DNA of 64,000 nucleotides from NCBI GenBank assembly GCA_963575745.1, contig CAUYUJ010010435.1:211277-275276 (forward strand). Reading direction: 5' to 3'. Each line of letters begins with the position of its first letter. The first letter of the stretch is position 1. This document shows positions 51,800 to 61,602 of the stretch, piece by piece. Source of the stretch: Prorocentrum cordatum. Taxonomy: Eukaryota; Sar; Dinophyceae; Prorocentrales; Prorocentraceae. The notes under the pieces are model-generated. The model did no database searches. It was not told where the DNA came from and saw nothing but the letters and a program-made list of their open reading frames with translations. Made by a program: the position numbers and the translations under genes.

Positions 51800-52200
51800 G
51801 GGGTGTGCACATACACCAGTATCGGCGGTTGCCTCCACCGAGGGAAGACGATTCTGATCTCGGCAATAGTGGTAATATTCGGGCGTCTTGGGCGGCCAGG
51901 AGGTTGCCACCGGCACCAAGCTCCAAGCCATTCTGCAGGACCCCAGGGGGCTTCAAGGGCAGGTTGCAGGCCCCCAAGGGGGAGGGCTGTGGGGAATTCT
52001 GGGGACCCTGTTACGGACAGACCAGGGGCATCCTGACACGCCCTCAGCGTGTCTGGAGGCACAGCGGCGGATCAGTGCATCGGCGAGGTATCTTTTGAAC
52101 AGTTGCATAGTGGGTGACTCATAGAGGCTGCTGCGCGCCCGTACCAGGACGATACCCCTATGCGTAAACATCCCCCAGCATATCAGTGCCGATGCAGGGC
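51800..52200. other. gene-free stretch with one arm of a foldback relative
   Basis: TTGCCTCCACCGAGGGAAGA with CGATTCTGATCTCGGCAATA (51828-51868) matches the left arm of the foldback at 7523-7705; the right arm has decayed. Nothing else was recognised. Confidence 0.6.
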
Positions 52201-52204
52201 TCGT

Positions 52205-52400
52205 TTCGATTCCACCTGGTTCGATTCAATTCGATTTCGATGGCCTCCGATTTCGATTCGATTCGACTTCGGATCCCGATTCCGAGTCCGAGTCCGTAGC
52301 CTGTCGATTTCCTCCGATTCGCCTTCTCCGGGCTCGGCCGCCGATTTCCGCCGTCCCGACTCCTTTCGATCGCCGACCCGGCTTTTCGATTCGCTTCTTG
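52205..52400. repeat. GATTC/CGATTC-rich dispersed repeat, copy 2
   Basis: TTCGATTCGATTCGACTTCG, TTTCGATCGCCGACCCGGC and related hexamers correspond to 7310-7505. Confidence 0.7.
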
Positions 52401-52466
52401 GCGCTCCTGCGCTGCTTGCCTGTGGCCTGGGCCGGCGCCCCGACTCGGCGCCGCTTGGTCCTGGGC

Positions 52467-52651
52467 CGACTAGACGTAAAGAGTGACCTTTCGCCGGAGT
52501 GACCTTTGGTGCGGGCCCAATGGGGTCCTCCGATCGCCGAATGCGATGCGATAGTAGCGTCCTGCGCGCCTGGGTTTGTCCCCCCCGGAAGTGCCCCCAA
52601 AGCCGCGCACCAAAGGTCTCTTCTGCCTGGGGTCACTCCTGCGTGCAGTCG
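52467..52651. mobile_element. MITE family H, copy 2
   Basis: The 185-bp element runs from CGACTAGACGTAAAGAGTGA to the complement of GTCACTCCTGCGTGCAGTCG. The core is shared with copy 1 (CGAATGCGATGCGATAGTAG, CTGCGCGCCTGG). It lies 672 bp from copy 1 in the same orientation. No target duplication was recognised. Confidence 0.8.
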
Positions 52652-52814
52652 ACCCCGGGGATCGCGCCCAGGCAAGCTGATGTACGCGCTCCAGGCGGGC
52701 GAGAACGACGGCCGCCGGGCGCGCCGCCGCCGCCCGCGCGCCCGCGCGCCCGCTCGGGTCGGACGGCCCGGGCCCCCTCGCGCCGAGTAGCATCGGGGGC
52801 AATTGAGACGGGGG

Positions 52815-53005
52815 CCAGTGCAGGCGGGGGTCCGCCAGAGCGCCAGATCTTGCAGGACCCTGCAGGGCCAGGCTCCCATTGGCGGGGGTTTGGGTGCAGG
52901 ATCCTGCAGGATCTTGCAGGATCCTTCGCGTTGACCCGGGTCTGGGTGCAGGGTCTTCCAGGATCTTGCAGGATTCTGCAAGCCCTGGCTGACCCAGGCC
53001 TGGAT
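52815..53005. repeat. CAGGATCYTGCAGGATC repeat, copy 2
   Basis: TGCAGGATCCTGCAGGATCT and TTGACCCGGGTC motifs are in the same order as at 8525-8690. Confidence 0.7.
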
Positions 53006-53052
53006 TGACCCGGGTCAGAAGATCCCCGATAACAAACACGACGAGCGATTTT

Positions 53053-53270
53053 CAAGCAGTGGCGAAGCGTCCTGGCTCGCCTAGAGGCCCACCAAAGAAT
53101 GGGCTAAGAACCTTTTTGTGGTCTGCGCGACATGTGCTTAGAACGGCTCTGGCTGAGACCGTCTTGGTTTGAATGCATCGGGCTTCTTTTGAACATTTAT
53201 TGGGGATTGTATAGGAAATCTTAGTGGTAGCACTAAGAATGCCGATATGTGGTCGGTCCCTGTTCAAGAT
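53053..53270. repeat. dispersed repeat family R1, copy 4
   Basis: AAGCAGTGGCGAAGCGTCCT, CTAAGAACCTTTTTGTGGTC and GGTCGGTCCCTGTTCAAG are present. It is followed at 53275 by an R2-like segment, as in the 1.0-1.5 kb region. Confidence 0.8.
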
Positions 53271-53274
53271 TGTT

Positions 53275-53410
53275 TTTGTCACTGTTTTTTTTATGTTGAG
53301 CCTCCGGGGGCCCTCGCCGGGCCCTGGGGACGTAAGCACGTCAGGAGACTGCTTGGGACGAAATGCCAGCCCAGGGGAGTGGGCCGAGACGTCGGGGATC
53401 CGCGTTGCGA
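53275..53410. repeat. dispersed repeat family R2, copy 4
   Basis: GGGCCCTCGCCGGGCCCTGG and CCAGGGGAGTGGGCCGAGAC align with 7935-8030. Confidence 0.55.
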
Positions 53411-53465
53411 AGGCGTCACGGCCGTGGAGATGTAGGGAGAGGGGTGGTTCAAGTCGAAAGCGACC

Positions 53466-53760
53466 GTAAGGGCTGGTAACCTTCCCGAGGGTACCCGTGC
53501 ATCCTTGCCTCCTCGGTGCATCCTTGACCCTTTTCGATGGAGCCAGCCCCTCTCAAAAAGCTGTGACATGGGCGTCCAAGGGGATTGTATCCTTATCGCG
53601 CATCCTTGCAATCAGTTTCGATTATGCGAAATCTCCGAGGAGAAAAGGTACCGGTACAGCTGGCCTTGCCTCCTCGGTGCATCCTTAACCCTTTTCGATG
53701 GGGCCAGCCCCTCTCAGTTATCCTGGCGAAGGACCCAACCATAAGCAGTTGTTCGTAACG
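53466..53760. repeat. GCATCCTTG flank repeat, left of the 77-bp array
   Basis: GTGCATCCTTGACCCTTTTC and GATGGAGCCAGCCCCTCTCA occur twice about 165 bp apart. The part 53568-53675 also recurs right of the array at 55760-55880 (GTATCCTTATCGCGCATCCT, AGTTTCGATTRTGCGAAATC). Confidence 0.8.
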
Positions 53761-53776
53761 CGTTGTGGGTGCCGCT

Positions 53777-55625
53777 TTCGGTGGGGCTCCCTTTCGGGCC
53801 ACGAAACGCTGCCTTGAGTGGGGGAACCGCATGCGAACTGCGCCACTGGGGCGGGCCTTCGGTGGAGCTCCCTGTGGGGCCACGAGACGCTGCCCTGGGC
53901 GGGGGAACCGCATGCGAACTGCGCCACTGGGACGGGCCTTCGGTGGAGCTCCCTATGGGGCCACGAAGCGCTGCCCTGGGCGGGGGAACCGCATGCGAAT
54001 TGCGCCACTGGGGCCTTCGGTGGAGCTACCTATGGGGCTACGGAACGCTGCCCTGGGTGGGGGAACCGCACGCGAATTGCGCCACGGGGGCCTTCGGTGG
54101 AGCTCCCTATGGGGCCACAAAACGCTGCCCTGGGTGGGGGAACCGCATGCGAGAGCAGCCACTGGGGCCTTCGGTGGAGCTCCCTATGGGGCCACGAAAC
54201 GCTGCCCTGGGTGGGGGAACCGCATGCGAGAGCAGCCACTGGGGCCTTCGGTGGAGCTCCCTATGGGGCCACGAAGCGCTGCCCTGGGTGGGGGAACAGC
54301 ATGCGAGAGCAGCCACTGGGGCCTTCGGTGGAGCTCCCTATGGGCCCACGAATCGCAGCCCTGAGTGGGGGAACCGCATGCGAGCGCAGCCACTGGGGCC
54401 TTCGGTGGAGCTCCCTATAGGGCCACGAAACGCTGCCCTGGGCGGGGGGACCGCATGCGAGAGCAGCCACTGAGGCCTTCGGTGGAGCCCCCCATGGGGC
54501 CACGAAGCGCTGCCCTGGGTGGGGGAACCGCATGCGAGAGCAGCCACTGGGGCCTTCGGTGGAGCTCCCTATGGGGCCACGAGGCGCTGCCCTGGGTGGG
54601 GGAAACGCATGCAAGAGCAGCCACTGGGGCCTTCGGTGGAGCTCCCTATAGGGCCACGAGGCGCTGCCTTGGGTGGGGGAAACGCATGCGAGAGCAGCCA
54701 CTGGGGCCTTCGGTGGAGCTCCCTATGGGGCCACGAAGCGCTGCCCTGGGTGGGGGAACCGCGTGCGAGAGCAGCCACTGGGGCCTTCGGTGGAGCTCCC
54801 TATGGGGCCACGAAACGCTGCCCTGGGTGGGGGAACCGCATGCGAGAGCAGCCACTGGGGCCTTCGGTGGAGCTCCCTGCGGGGCCACGAAGCGCTGCCC
54901 TGGGCGGGGAAAACGCATGCGAGAGCAGCCACTGGTGCCTTCGGTGGAGCTCCCTATGAGGCCACGAAACGCTGCCCTGGGTGGGGGAACCGCACGCGAG
55001 AGCAGCAGCTGGGGCCTTCGGTGGAACTCCCCATGGGGCCACGAGGCGCTGCCTTGAGTGGGGGAACCGCATGCGAGCGCAGCCCCGTGGGCCTTCGGTG
55101 GAGCCCCCCCATGGGGCCACGAAGCGCAGCCCTGGGTGGGGGAACCGCGTGCGAGAGCAGCAACTGGGGCCTTCGGTGGAGCTCCATATGGGGCCACGAA
55201 GCGCTGCCCTGGGTGGGTGAACCGCATGCGAGAGCAGCCACTGGGGCCTTCGGTGGAGCTCCCTATGGGGCCACCAAACGCTGCCCTGGGTGGGGGAACC
55301 GCGTGCGAGAGCAGCCACTGGGGCCTTCGGTGGAGCTCCCTGTGGGGCCACGAAACGCTGCCCTGGGCGGGGGAACCGCATGCGAGAGCAGCCACTGGGG
55401 CCTTCGGTGGAGCTCCCTATGGGGCCACGAAAAGCTGCCCTGGGCGGGGGGACCGCATGCGAGAGCAACCACTGGGGCCTTCGGTGGAGCTCCCTATGGG
55501 GCCACGAGGCGCTGCCCTGGGTGGGGGAAACGCATGCAAGAGCAGCCACTGGGGCCTTCGCCCAGGGTGGGTGAACCGCATGCGAGAGCAGCAGCTGGGG
55601 CCTTCGGTGGAGTTCCCTACGGGGC
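53777..55625. repeat. 77-bp tandem array, about 24 units
   Basis: Each unit reads GGGGCCTTCGGTGGAGCTCC, CTATGGGGCCACGAARCGCT, GCCCTGGGTGGGGGAACCGC and ATGCGAGAGCAGCCACT. The first three units are 80-81 bp, the rest 77. No phase of the unit contains a stop on the plus strand, so frames of 200-370 codons stay open in all three, with long minus-strand frames too. The products are phase-cycling repeats and are not called. The family returns inverted at 62800-63133 and 63372-63715. Confidence 0.97.
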
Positions 55626-55885
55626 TACGAAACGTGTGAGAGGTGTGCCGATAGCAGAGGCAAGGAGGGGGAGGAGGGAGGAGGGGGAGGAGGAGGAAAG
55701 AAGGTGGGACGCGGGGCGCTGTCTCTTCAAAACGAGGACCCAACACCACAGGATGGTTGGGAAAAAGCTTTGACATGAACGTCCACGGGGAGTGTATCCT
55801 TATCGCGCATCCTTGCAAACAGTTTCGATTGTGCGAAATCTACGAGGAGACAAGGTACCGATACAGCTGGCCTTGCCTCGTGTTC
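55626..55885. repeat. right flank of the 77-bp array
   Basis: AACGTGTGAGAGGTGTGCCG, a GGAGGA run, then GGGCGCTGTCTCTTCAAAAC and AACACCACAGGATGGTTGGG. The same parts in inverted order precede the two inverted arrays near 62645 and 63215. The flank then continues into the 53568-type repeat. Confidence 0.85.
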
Positions 55886-56039
55886 GCCGGTCCAGGACTG
55901 CTGGGAGGCCCTCGTCGTTACGGCTGGATCCGCCTCGAAACGCTTGCCCGAACGCGCCCCAGGAGATGTTTGGGGAGTTGCGGTATCAGTACCTAATACT
56001 CTTCGGCCCACCCTTCCACAGTGCCTGGGTTGAGGGTGC

Positions 56040-56640
56040 GAGGCCTCTTGGATCTTCGTTGGCGTCTCGTGGGAGGCCTCTCGGGGGCCCCCATGGAGGG
56101 AGTGTTGAGGCCTCTGGGGTGCTGTTTTGGGGCCTCTTGGAGCCCCTTCTGGGCCTCGCGGGGGCCTCTTGGGGCATCCTGGGGGCCACTCGGGGCCGAG
56201 GGCTCGAAATGTCCGTTCGGGTCCCCCGTCTGGGCCCCCTCTTGCAGCCCTCTTGAGGACCTCGTGGGCCGACTTTGAGGTCTTTTCGGATGTTTTCGGG
56301 CCCTCTGGGGCGATCTTGGGGCCCTCTTGGAGGCCTCTTGGGCTGTCTTCGGTCTTGGGGCGATCTTGGGGGCCTCTGAAGCCGTCTTGGAGCGTCGGGA
56401 AGCCGAACAGGCGATACGCCGTAACGCCAAAATTGCTCAACAACCTTCGCAGCATCAATTATGTTTGCATTTTGGGGCCCTCTTGGGAGGCCTCTTGGGG
56501 CGTTTTGCTGGCATCTTGGGCCGTCTTGAGACCGTCTTGGGCGTTCTGAAGCGACCTCTCGGCGACTCGGAGCCCTCTTGAGCTGCCTCGGGGGCCTCGC
56601 GGGACCCCGTTGCCCGCCTCGGGCCCCTCTCTGAGCGTAG
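56040..56640. repeat. GGGGCCTCTTGGG minisatellite field 5
   Basis: 11-mers with the same embedded island as field 3 (CGGGGCCGAGGGCTCGAAAT, TTCGGGTCCCCCGTCTGGGC at 56190-56240). Confidence 0.9.
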
Positions 56641-56667
56641 GAAAAGACATGCGAGAAGACGCAACTC

Positions 56668-56872
56668 AGGAGGGGAGGAAACACACAGACACAATTAATC
56701 GTCGACTCTCAGAAAATATGGGAAGTGGTGGGGAAGACACAAAGACCCAGAAAATATAAGAAAGTATGAGAAATATTTTCATTTGTGTGTATGTATTTGT
56801 GTGTAAGTGTGTGTAAGTGTGTGTAAGTGTGTGTAAGTGTGTGTAAGTGTGTGTGTGTGTGTGTGTGTGTCC
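56668..56872. repeat. dispersed repeat family E, copy 5, with GTGTAA expansion
   Basis: AAACACACAGACACAATTAA, TCGTCGACTCTCAGAAAATA and TTGTGTGTATGTATTTGTGT. The right end has expanded into (GTGTGTAA)n and (GT)n. It directly follows minisatellite field 5, whereas copy 3 directly precedes field 3. Confidence 0.85.
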
Positions 56873-57114
56873 TAGGGCCCCTTCAGCAACGGGCCACGGG
56901 GTGCCACGCGACGCGCCCTAGATATGATTCGGCAGGTTTGGGGTCCGCGGCCCTCCAAGTAATCCTCAGGGTTGAGCATCGAGGCTCCGCGAGATCCCAC
57001 AGGAGACCCGAGGACGCTCCACCTCGTGCCTCGAGGGCACGGGGGCGGAGCTCTCTTCGCTTCCCCAGAGCATGCTTGGTCCAGTCGGATGGGGCTCGGA
57101 CGAGGAATACATCT

Positions 57115-57305
57115 TCTTCAGAGCGTTCCGGGACGCTCTCAAAGGTCCCGGAACGTTATGAGAGCGTCTCGGAACGTTCTGAGCGTTTTGAACGTCTCGG
57201 AATACATTTTTGTTCAGAGCGTTTTGAGAGCGTCCCGGAGCGTTCTGGGAAGGTCGCGGCGCCCGAGACATCAGCCGGAGCCGCCAGGTCTCAGAGACTC
57301 TTGAG
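57115..57305. repeat. palindromic repeat family P, copy 3
   Basis: Several TCAGAGCGTTCCGGGACGCT palindrome variants are followed by GGTCGCGGCGCCCGAGACAT, CAGCCGGAGCCGCCAGG and TCTCAGAGAC, the same tail as copies 1 and 2. Confidence 0.7.
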
Positions 57306-57472
57306 GTGTCCTCGCCCCAATTTCTCTTCGCCCTGGCCCAGTCTTCTCTAGTGGATCTCCACCCTGCCGCCGTGCACTCTCCCCGATGCACTCGGGGGCA
57401 ACGACGGGAGGGGAGCGGCTCCGGGCGCACCGACCCCAAGTCGCCCATTTGTCGCCGATGCCCCGCTCCTCC

Positions 57473-57537
57473 TCCCTCCTCCTCCTCCTCCTCCTCCTCC
57501 TCCTCTTCCTCCTCCTCCTCCTCCTCCTCCTCCGCCC
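57473..57537. repeat. CCT microsatellite
   Basis: (CCT)n with one TCTTCC interruption. Confidence 0.95.
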
Positions 57538-57623
57538 AGGAGCGCGCGGCTTGGTCGACGGGCAATGGCCGATGCATGGCCGGTGCATTGCCGATTCCAG
57601 GCCAGCGCTACCCCGCCCTGAGC

Positions 57624-57715
57624 TTAAGTCGGGCGTGTCCCTCTACAGGAGGAATAGTCAAACATACTCAAAATATAGTCTGGGGATTATTTTTCCCCAC
57701 GTCCTAAGTGAGGTT
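57624..57715. mobile_element. MITE family A, solitary left end
   Basis: TTAAGTCGGGCGTGTCCC, CTCTACAGGAGGAATAGTC and ATAGTCTGGGGATTATTTT match the left half of the 61120 copy (ATAGTC...AGTCTGGGGACGATTTATTTT). No right terminus follows within the next several hundred bases. Confidence 0.6.
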
Positions 57716-57777
57716 ATTGTTTTCTCTGCACCCTCCGCGCAGGATCTCTCCTCCGCCTCCTCCCTCTCTCTCTACCC

Positions 57778-57778
57778 C

Positions 57779-57811
<33 letters not shown>

Positions 57812-57852
57812 CCACCACCATCATAATCGCACTCATCACCACTCATCACCAC

Positions 57853-57891
<39 letters not shown>

Positions 57892-58060
57892 CCATCACCA
57901 TCACCATCACCATCACCATCATCATCATCATCATCATCATCATCACCATCACCATCACCATCACCATCACCATCACCATCACCATCACCATCACCCACCA
58001 ACCCACCCACCCACCCACTCACTCACTCACTCACTCACTCACTCACTCACTCATCACCGT
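57778..58060. repeat. CAT, CACCAT and CACT microsatellites
   Basis: (CAT)n alternates with (CACCAT)n, then (CCCA)n and (CTCA)n. Confidence 0.97.
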
Positions 58061-58077
58061 CACTCGCTTATGTCACC

Positions 58078-58628
58078 CGAGGAAGTCTCAGGCGGGAGCC
58101 GCCCCTTCCCTATGGATCCCGCACTTCATGTAGGTAATCCGAGCGGGTCATCGGCAACAGCAACCTGTAAATGTTGCCACTTTGGGGCTCCTCAGGCTTG
58201 AATTTGGAGGAAGTATCAAGCGGGAGCCTCATCTGTGAGTGAATTGTGAGGAAGTCTCCTGCGGGAGCCCCCGCCTTATTGGTCCCGCACTTCATGTTGG
58301 TAATCCGAGCGGGTCATCGGAAACCTATAACTGTCGTCACTTTTTGAGGTTCTCAGGCATGAACTTGGAGGAAGTATCTGGGTCCCGCACTTCATGTTGG
58401 TAATCCGAGCGGGTCATCGGCAACCTGTAATTGTCGCAACGTTTGGGCTTCTCAGGCATGAATTTGGAGGAAGTATCACGCGGGAGCCTCGTCTGTGAGT
58501 GAATTGTGAGGAAGTCTCAGGCGGGAGCCCCCTCCCTACGGGTCCCGCACTTCATGTTGGTAATCCGAGCGGGTCATCGGCAACCTGTACTTCTTGCCAC
58601 TTTGGGGGGTTCTCAGGATTCAGGTTCG
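58078..58628. repeat. tandem repeat of about 130-170 bp, four units
   Basis: GAGGAAGTCTCAGGCGGGAG, GTCCCGCACTTCATGTTGGT and AATCCGAGCGGGTCATCGGC recur at about 58083, 58250, 58381 and 58508. Some units lack internal parts. Confidence 0.9.
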
Positions 58629-58629
58629 A

Positions 58630-60155
58630 CCCTGCCATGCGGGGCCCCTTCGGGGGCTGCGAGTTGCAAGCCTGTCTCCATCTTCGAAGGTTGCTGCTGT
58701 GGGGTCCAGCATCGTGTGCTCCCGCCGGGGATTCATGTTCGGCCTCGCAATTTTGGAGGACTGCAAATTGCGAGGCTGCCGCCACTTCTGAGGGTTACTG
58801 AGGTGGTGCTGGGCCGAGTTGAGCCTTTTTTCTCGGGGGGCCATGGGCTGTTTGGATGTATCATGGAGGCCTCTTCGGCCGTCGTGTACGGTCGGGAACC
58901 CGATGATATTTTGAAGTTTAGCCGTAATCAATATGTTTCGCCTCATCGGGGTCGGCTCCTTTCGGGCCGATTTGGGGCCCTCATTGTGTGCCTCATGGGT
59001 TGTCTTGAAATTGTTTTGAAGGCCCCCGGGTCGACTTGGGCGGTCAGAAACCAAGCGCTGATAATATCACAATCAGTGTCAGTCGGAGACCAAAGGGACA
59101 TCAATATTTACTGCCTCTTCGGGATCTCCTGGAGGGCGTCTTGGAGCCGCCTCGGGCTGTTTCAGGGGCCTCTGGGGCCGTCTTGGCGCCGTCTTGGGAG
59201 CTTCTAGAGCCGTGTTCTGCCATCTTGGCTCGTTTTGGTATTACCTTGGCTTTCTTGGAAGCCAAGCCATCTTGGATACCATCCTGGCCGTCTAGAGGCA
59301 GATGAGAGCGCCTGAGAGCAAATTCCGTGTGGGAGCGATTTTGTTTAGGCATGCTTGCGGGAGGTACGGTGGGGCGTTTTCCGGGTACGTTGGGGCGGCT
59401 GCCGAAAGACTCAAGACCCCCCCCCCAGACAGCAGACGAGCATTCTAACACGCCCACTCCGTGCTGGCACGGTGGCGGACTGAAACATTTGTTCCTTCTC
59501 AGAACATGGCCTGGTAGGCCCATCGGGCCTATAGGAATGTTTGGTTTGTTGGCCCCTCCTCGAGATACATCCTTCAGACCCGCCGGTGTTCAGACATTCC
59601 TTATTTGTCCTCGTCTAGTAGAAAGTTCTGGATTGCGGCGGCCCCATGCTGGGAGAAGAAGCGACACATCAGATCTCCAGGAGATGACCCAAGGCCTTTT
59701 GCTTACCCTCATCCGCCTCCGCCTCTCCCTCTCGTCGCCTCATTCTCCACGTTTCCCTTTCAAACCCCCCTCCTCGCTGTCGTCGAGAGCGTCCTCTTTG
59801 CATCCGTACCTTCCTCCATGGTGCAGCTTCTATATCCCCAAAAGCACCCTGTGGACGTTCTGTAGACGACTCGTCGCCTCATGCGACCAGGCAACTAGGC
59901 AAGGACGGGGTTCATTCGCATGCGTCCTCAAACGTGCCGCGTCTACCGAGCGTCTGATTTCTGTGTGTGTGTGTCTTTTCCTTGTCCGTCTTGACCGCCT
60001 TGACCTCTTGCAGTTCCCATCATCCGTTGATTCGCCAGCTTTTCGAGCATTTCCACATTGATGATCCTCGCGACGAGCTGTGATTATTCACGACGCCGCC
60101 CCTGGAGCCGTTTTTTGGTGGCTCACCCTCCGTTTCAGACTTGGGTCTCCGCTCT
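58630..60155. other. gene-free stretch with scattered GGCCGTCTTGG repeats
   Basis: Loose minisatellite motifs occur at 58835-59000 and 59130-59300. A (GT)n is at 59958-59972, and an intron-like pyrimidine run ends near 60010. No coding signature was recognised. Confidence 0.5.
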
Positions 60156-60161
60156 GCAGCG

Positions 60162-60275
60162 ATGGCTTCGGACCACGACATCGACATGGATGCCCTGCAC
60201 TACGGCTTCCACGCCGCCATCGAGCAGTACGTGGCCCGGGCCGTGACAATTCTGGGACCAGCAGCAGCCGTGTAA
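60162..60275 (+). CDS. possible first exon or short ORF
   Basis: ATG 60162, two bases after a TCTGCAG acceptor-like motif, encodes MASDHDIDMDALHYGFHAAI and EQYVARAVTILGPAAAV before TAA at 60275. The first 27 residues are protein-like with G/C third positions. The rest may be intron (GTGACA at 60243 could be a donor). No family was recognised. Protein-like scraps downstream (about 60565-60665, HIRCRLQMHGQLTRFPFHQL; 61603-61994) may belong to the same former gene. Confidence 0.35.
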   Translation: MASDHDIDMDALHYGFHAAIEQYVARAVTILGPAAAV

Positions 60276-60386
60276 AAAGAGCTCTTGCAGGTGTCTTGAC
60301 GTGGAGAGGCTTTTGGAGAATGGCGGGGCAGGACGAGGATGAGGATAAGGAGGGCGAAGGGGGGTGACACGGGGGATGAGTAGATG

Positions 60387-60500
60387 GAGGATGAGGAGGA
60401 GGAGGAGGAGGAGGAGGAGGAGGAGGAGGAGGGAGGAGGAGGTGGATGAGGGAGAGGAGGAGGAGGATGAGGGGGAGGAAAAGGAGGGAAAAGGAGGAAG
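60387..60500. repeat. polypurine GGA tract
   Basis: (GGA)n with GATGAG interruptions. A short (CA)n is at 60526-60543. Confidence 0.95.
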
Positions 60501-60667
60501 AGAGCACCACTGCTACGACCGCAGACACACACACACACACACACGGCCCCACTAACCACATACGACGGCATTGCCAACCACCCTTCACGTACCACATCAG
60601 ATGCCGCTTGCAGATGCACGGCCAGTTGACTCGATTCCCCTTCCACCAGCTCCAGAACGAGCAAGAC

Positions 60668-60897
60668 CTCAGAGCCCCGAATCATCAGGGGTAACTCGGG
60701 TCAGGGCTAACTCGGGTTCGTTTTTATGGGAATCCGAACCCGAGTTACCCTGGGCCCGGGTTGCCCCGGATAATTAAGGCGTCCAGAGCCCCGAATCATC
60801 AGGGGTAACTCGGGTCAGGGCTAACTCGGGTTCGTTTTTCGGGAATCCAGACCCGAATTCCCCTGGGCCCGAGTTACCCCCGATAACGCGGGAGCCC
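60668..60897. repeat. 114-bp tandem repeat L, two units, palindromic
   Basis: CAGAGCCCCGAATCATCAGG starts at 60668 and 60782. Inside each, TAACTCGGGTCAGG and CTAACTCGGGTTCG face AACCCGAGTTACCCTGG, so each unit can fold. The period and end motif (CCGGATAATTAAGGCGTCC) match 39747-39976. Confidence 0.8.
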
Positions 60898-61059
60898 AAA
60901 GACCACAGCCGGCCACAGCCCTGACGCATTACAGGCAGAATGCGGCCCTGGCGCAGATGTGATCGGCTCTGCGCAGCAGTGGCCAACCGGCACATCCACG
61001 ACGAGGTCTGGCGGCCGCACGTGCAGGCGCGGCACCGCTGCTGGACAACGCCCTGCACG

Positions 61060-61311
61060 TACGTAGCCGAATGAGTATTGAACGTCCTGGCAGCTGCACG
61101 GGCCGACGACCTGCTAAGCTTTACTCGGGCGTGTCCCTCCGCAGGAGGAAGATTCAAAAATAGTCGAACAAAAACTAGTCTGGGGACGATTTATTTTCTG
61201 GATCTTTGAAGATGTTCGTCCTAAATCCGCCTGTAGGGGGACATGCCTGACCTAAACGTAGCCTAATGGATATTCAACATCCTGGCAGCTACATGGGCCG
61301 ACGACCTACCA
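61060..61311. repeat. 54-bp direct repeats around MITE A copy 6
   Basis: ACGTAGCCGAATGAGTATTG...GGGCCGACGACCTGC (61060-61114) and ACGTAGCCTAATGGATATTC...GGGCCGACGACCTACC (61256-61310) are about 85 percent identical and flank the element almost directly. Confidence 0.85.
61120..61255. mobile_element. MITE family A, copy 6 (136 bp)
   Basis: It runs from TTTACTCGGGCGTGTCCC and TCCGCAGGAGGAAGATTC to AATCCGCCTGTAGGGGGACA and TGCCTGACCTAA. It is the shortest two-ended copy and the closest relative of the lone end at 57624. No 8-bp target duplication; instead it sits between 54-bp direct repeats. Confidence 0.8.
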
Positions 61312-61602
61312 GGCGCAGCGGCACCAGCGGCACTACTTAACAGAAGTCAGCTGCCCATATGGCATCTCTTTGGACCATGTCACACTGGACCATGTCACAC
61401 GGGACCCAGCCAGCAGCACCTTCTCGACCTCCATTGACAGCGACACCATCCAACAGCATACCGAGGCCATCAACCAAAGCAAAGTTCAAGAACACGACCC
61501 AGCAACCGCTACGACTGCAGACTGCAGTCTCACAGCAAAGCAACACCGACACCAGCAGTGACACAGCAGGACAACCATCACCAGCACCATAAGTATAACA
61601 CT

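Noticed and set aside
53818-55773. Overlapping frames of 200-370 codons on both strands
   Set aside because: All are translations of the 77-bp tandem repeat in different phases.
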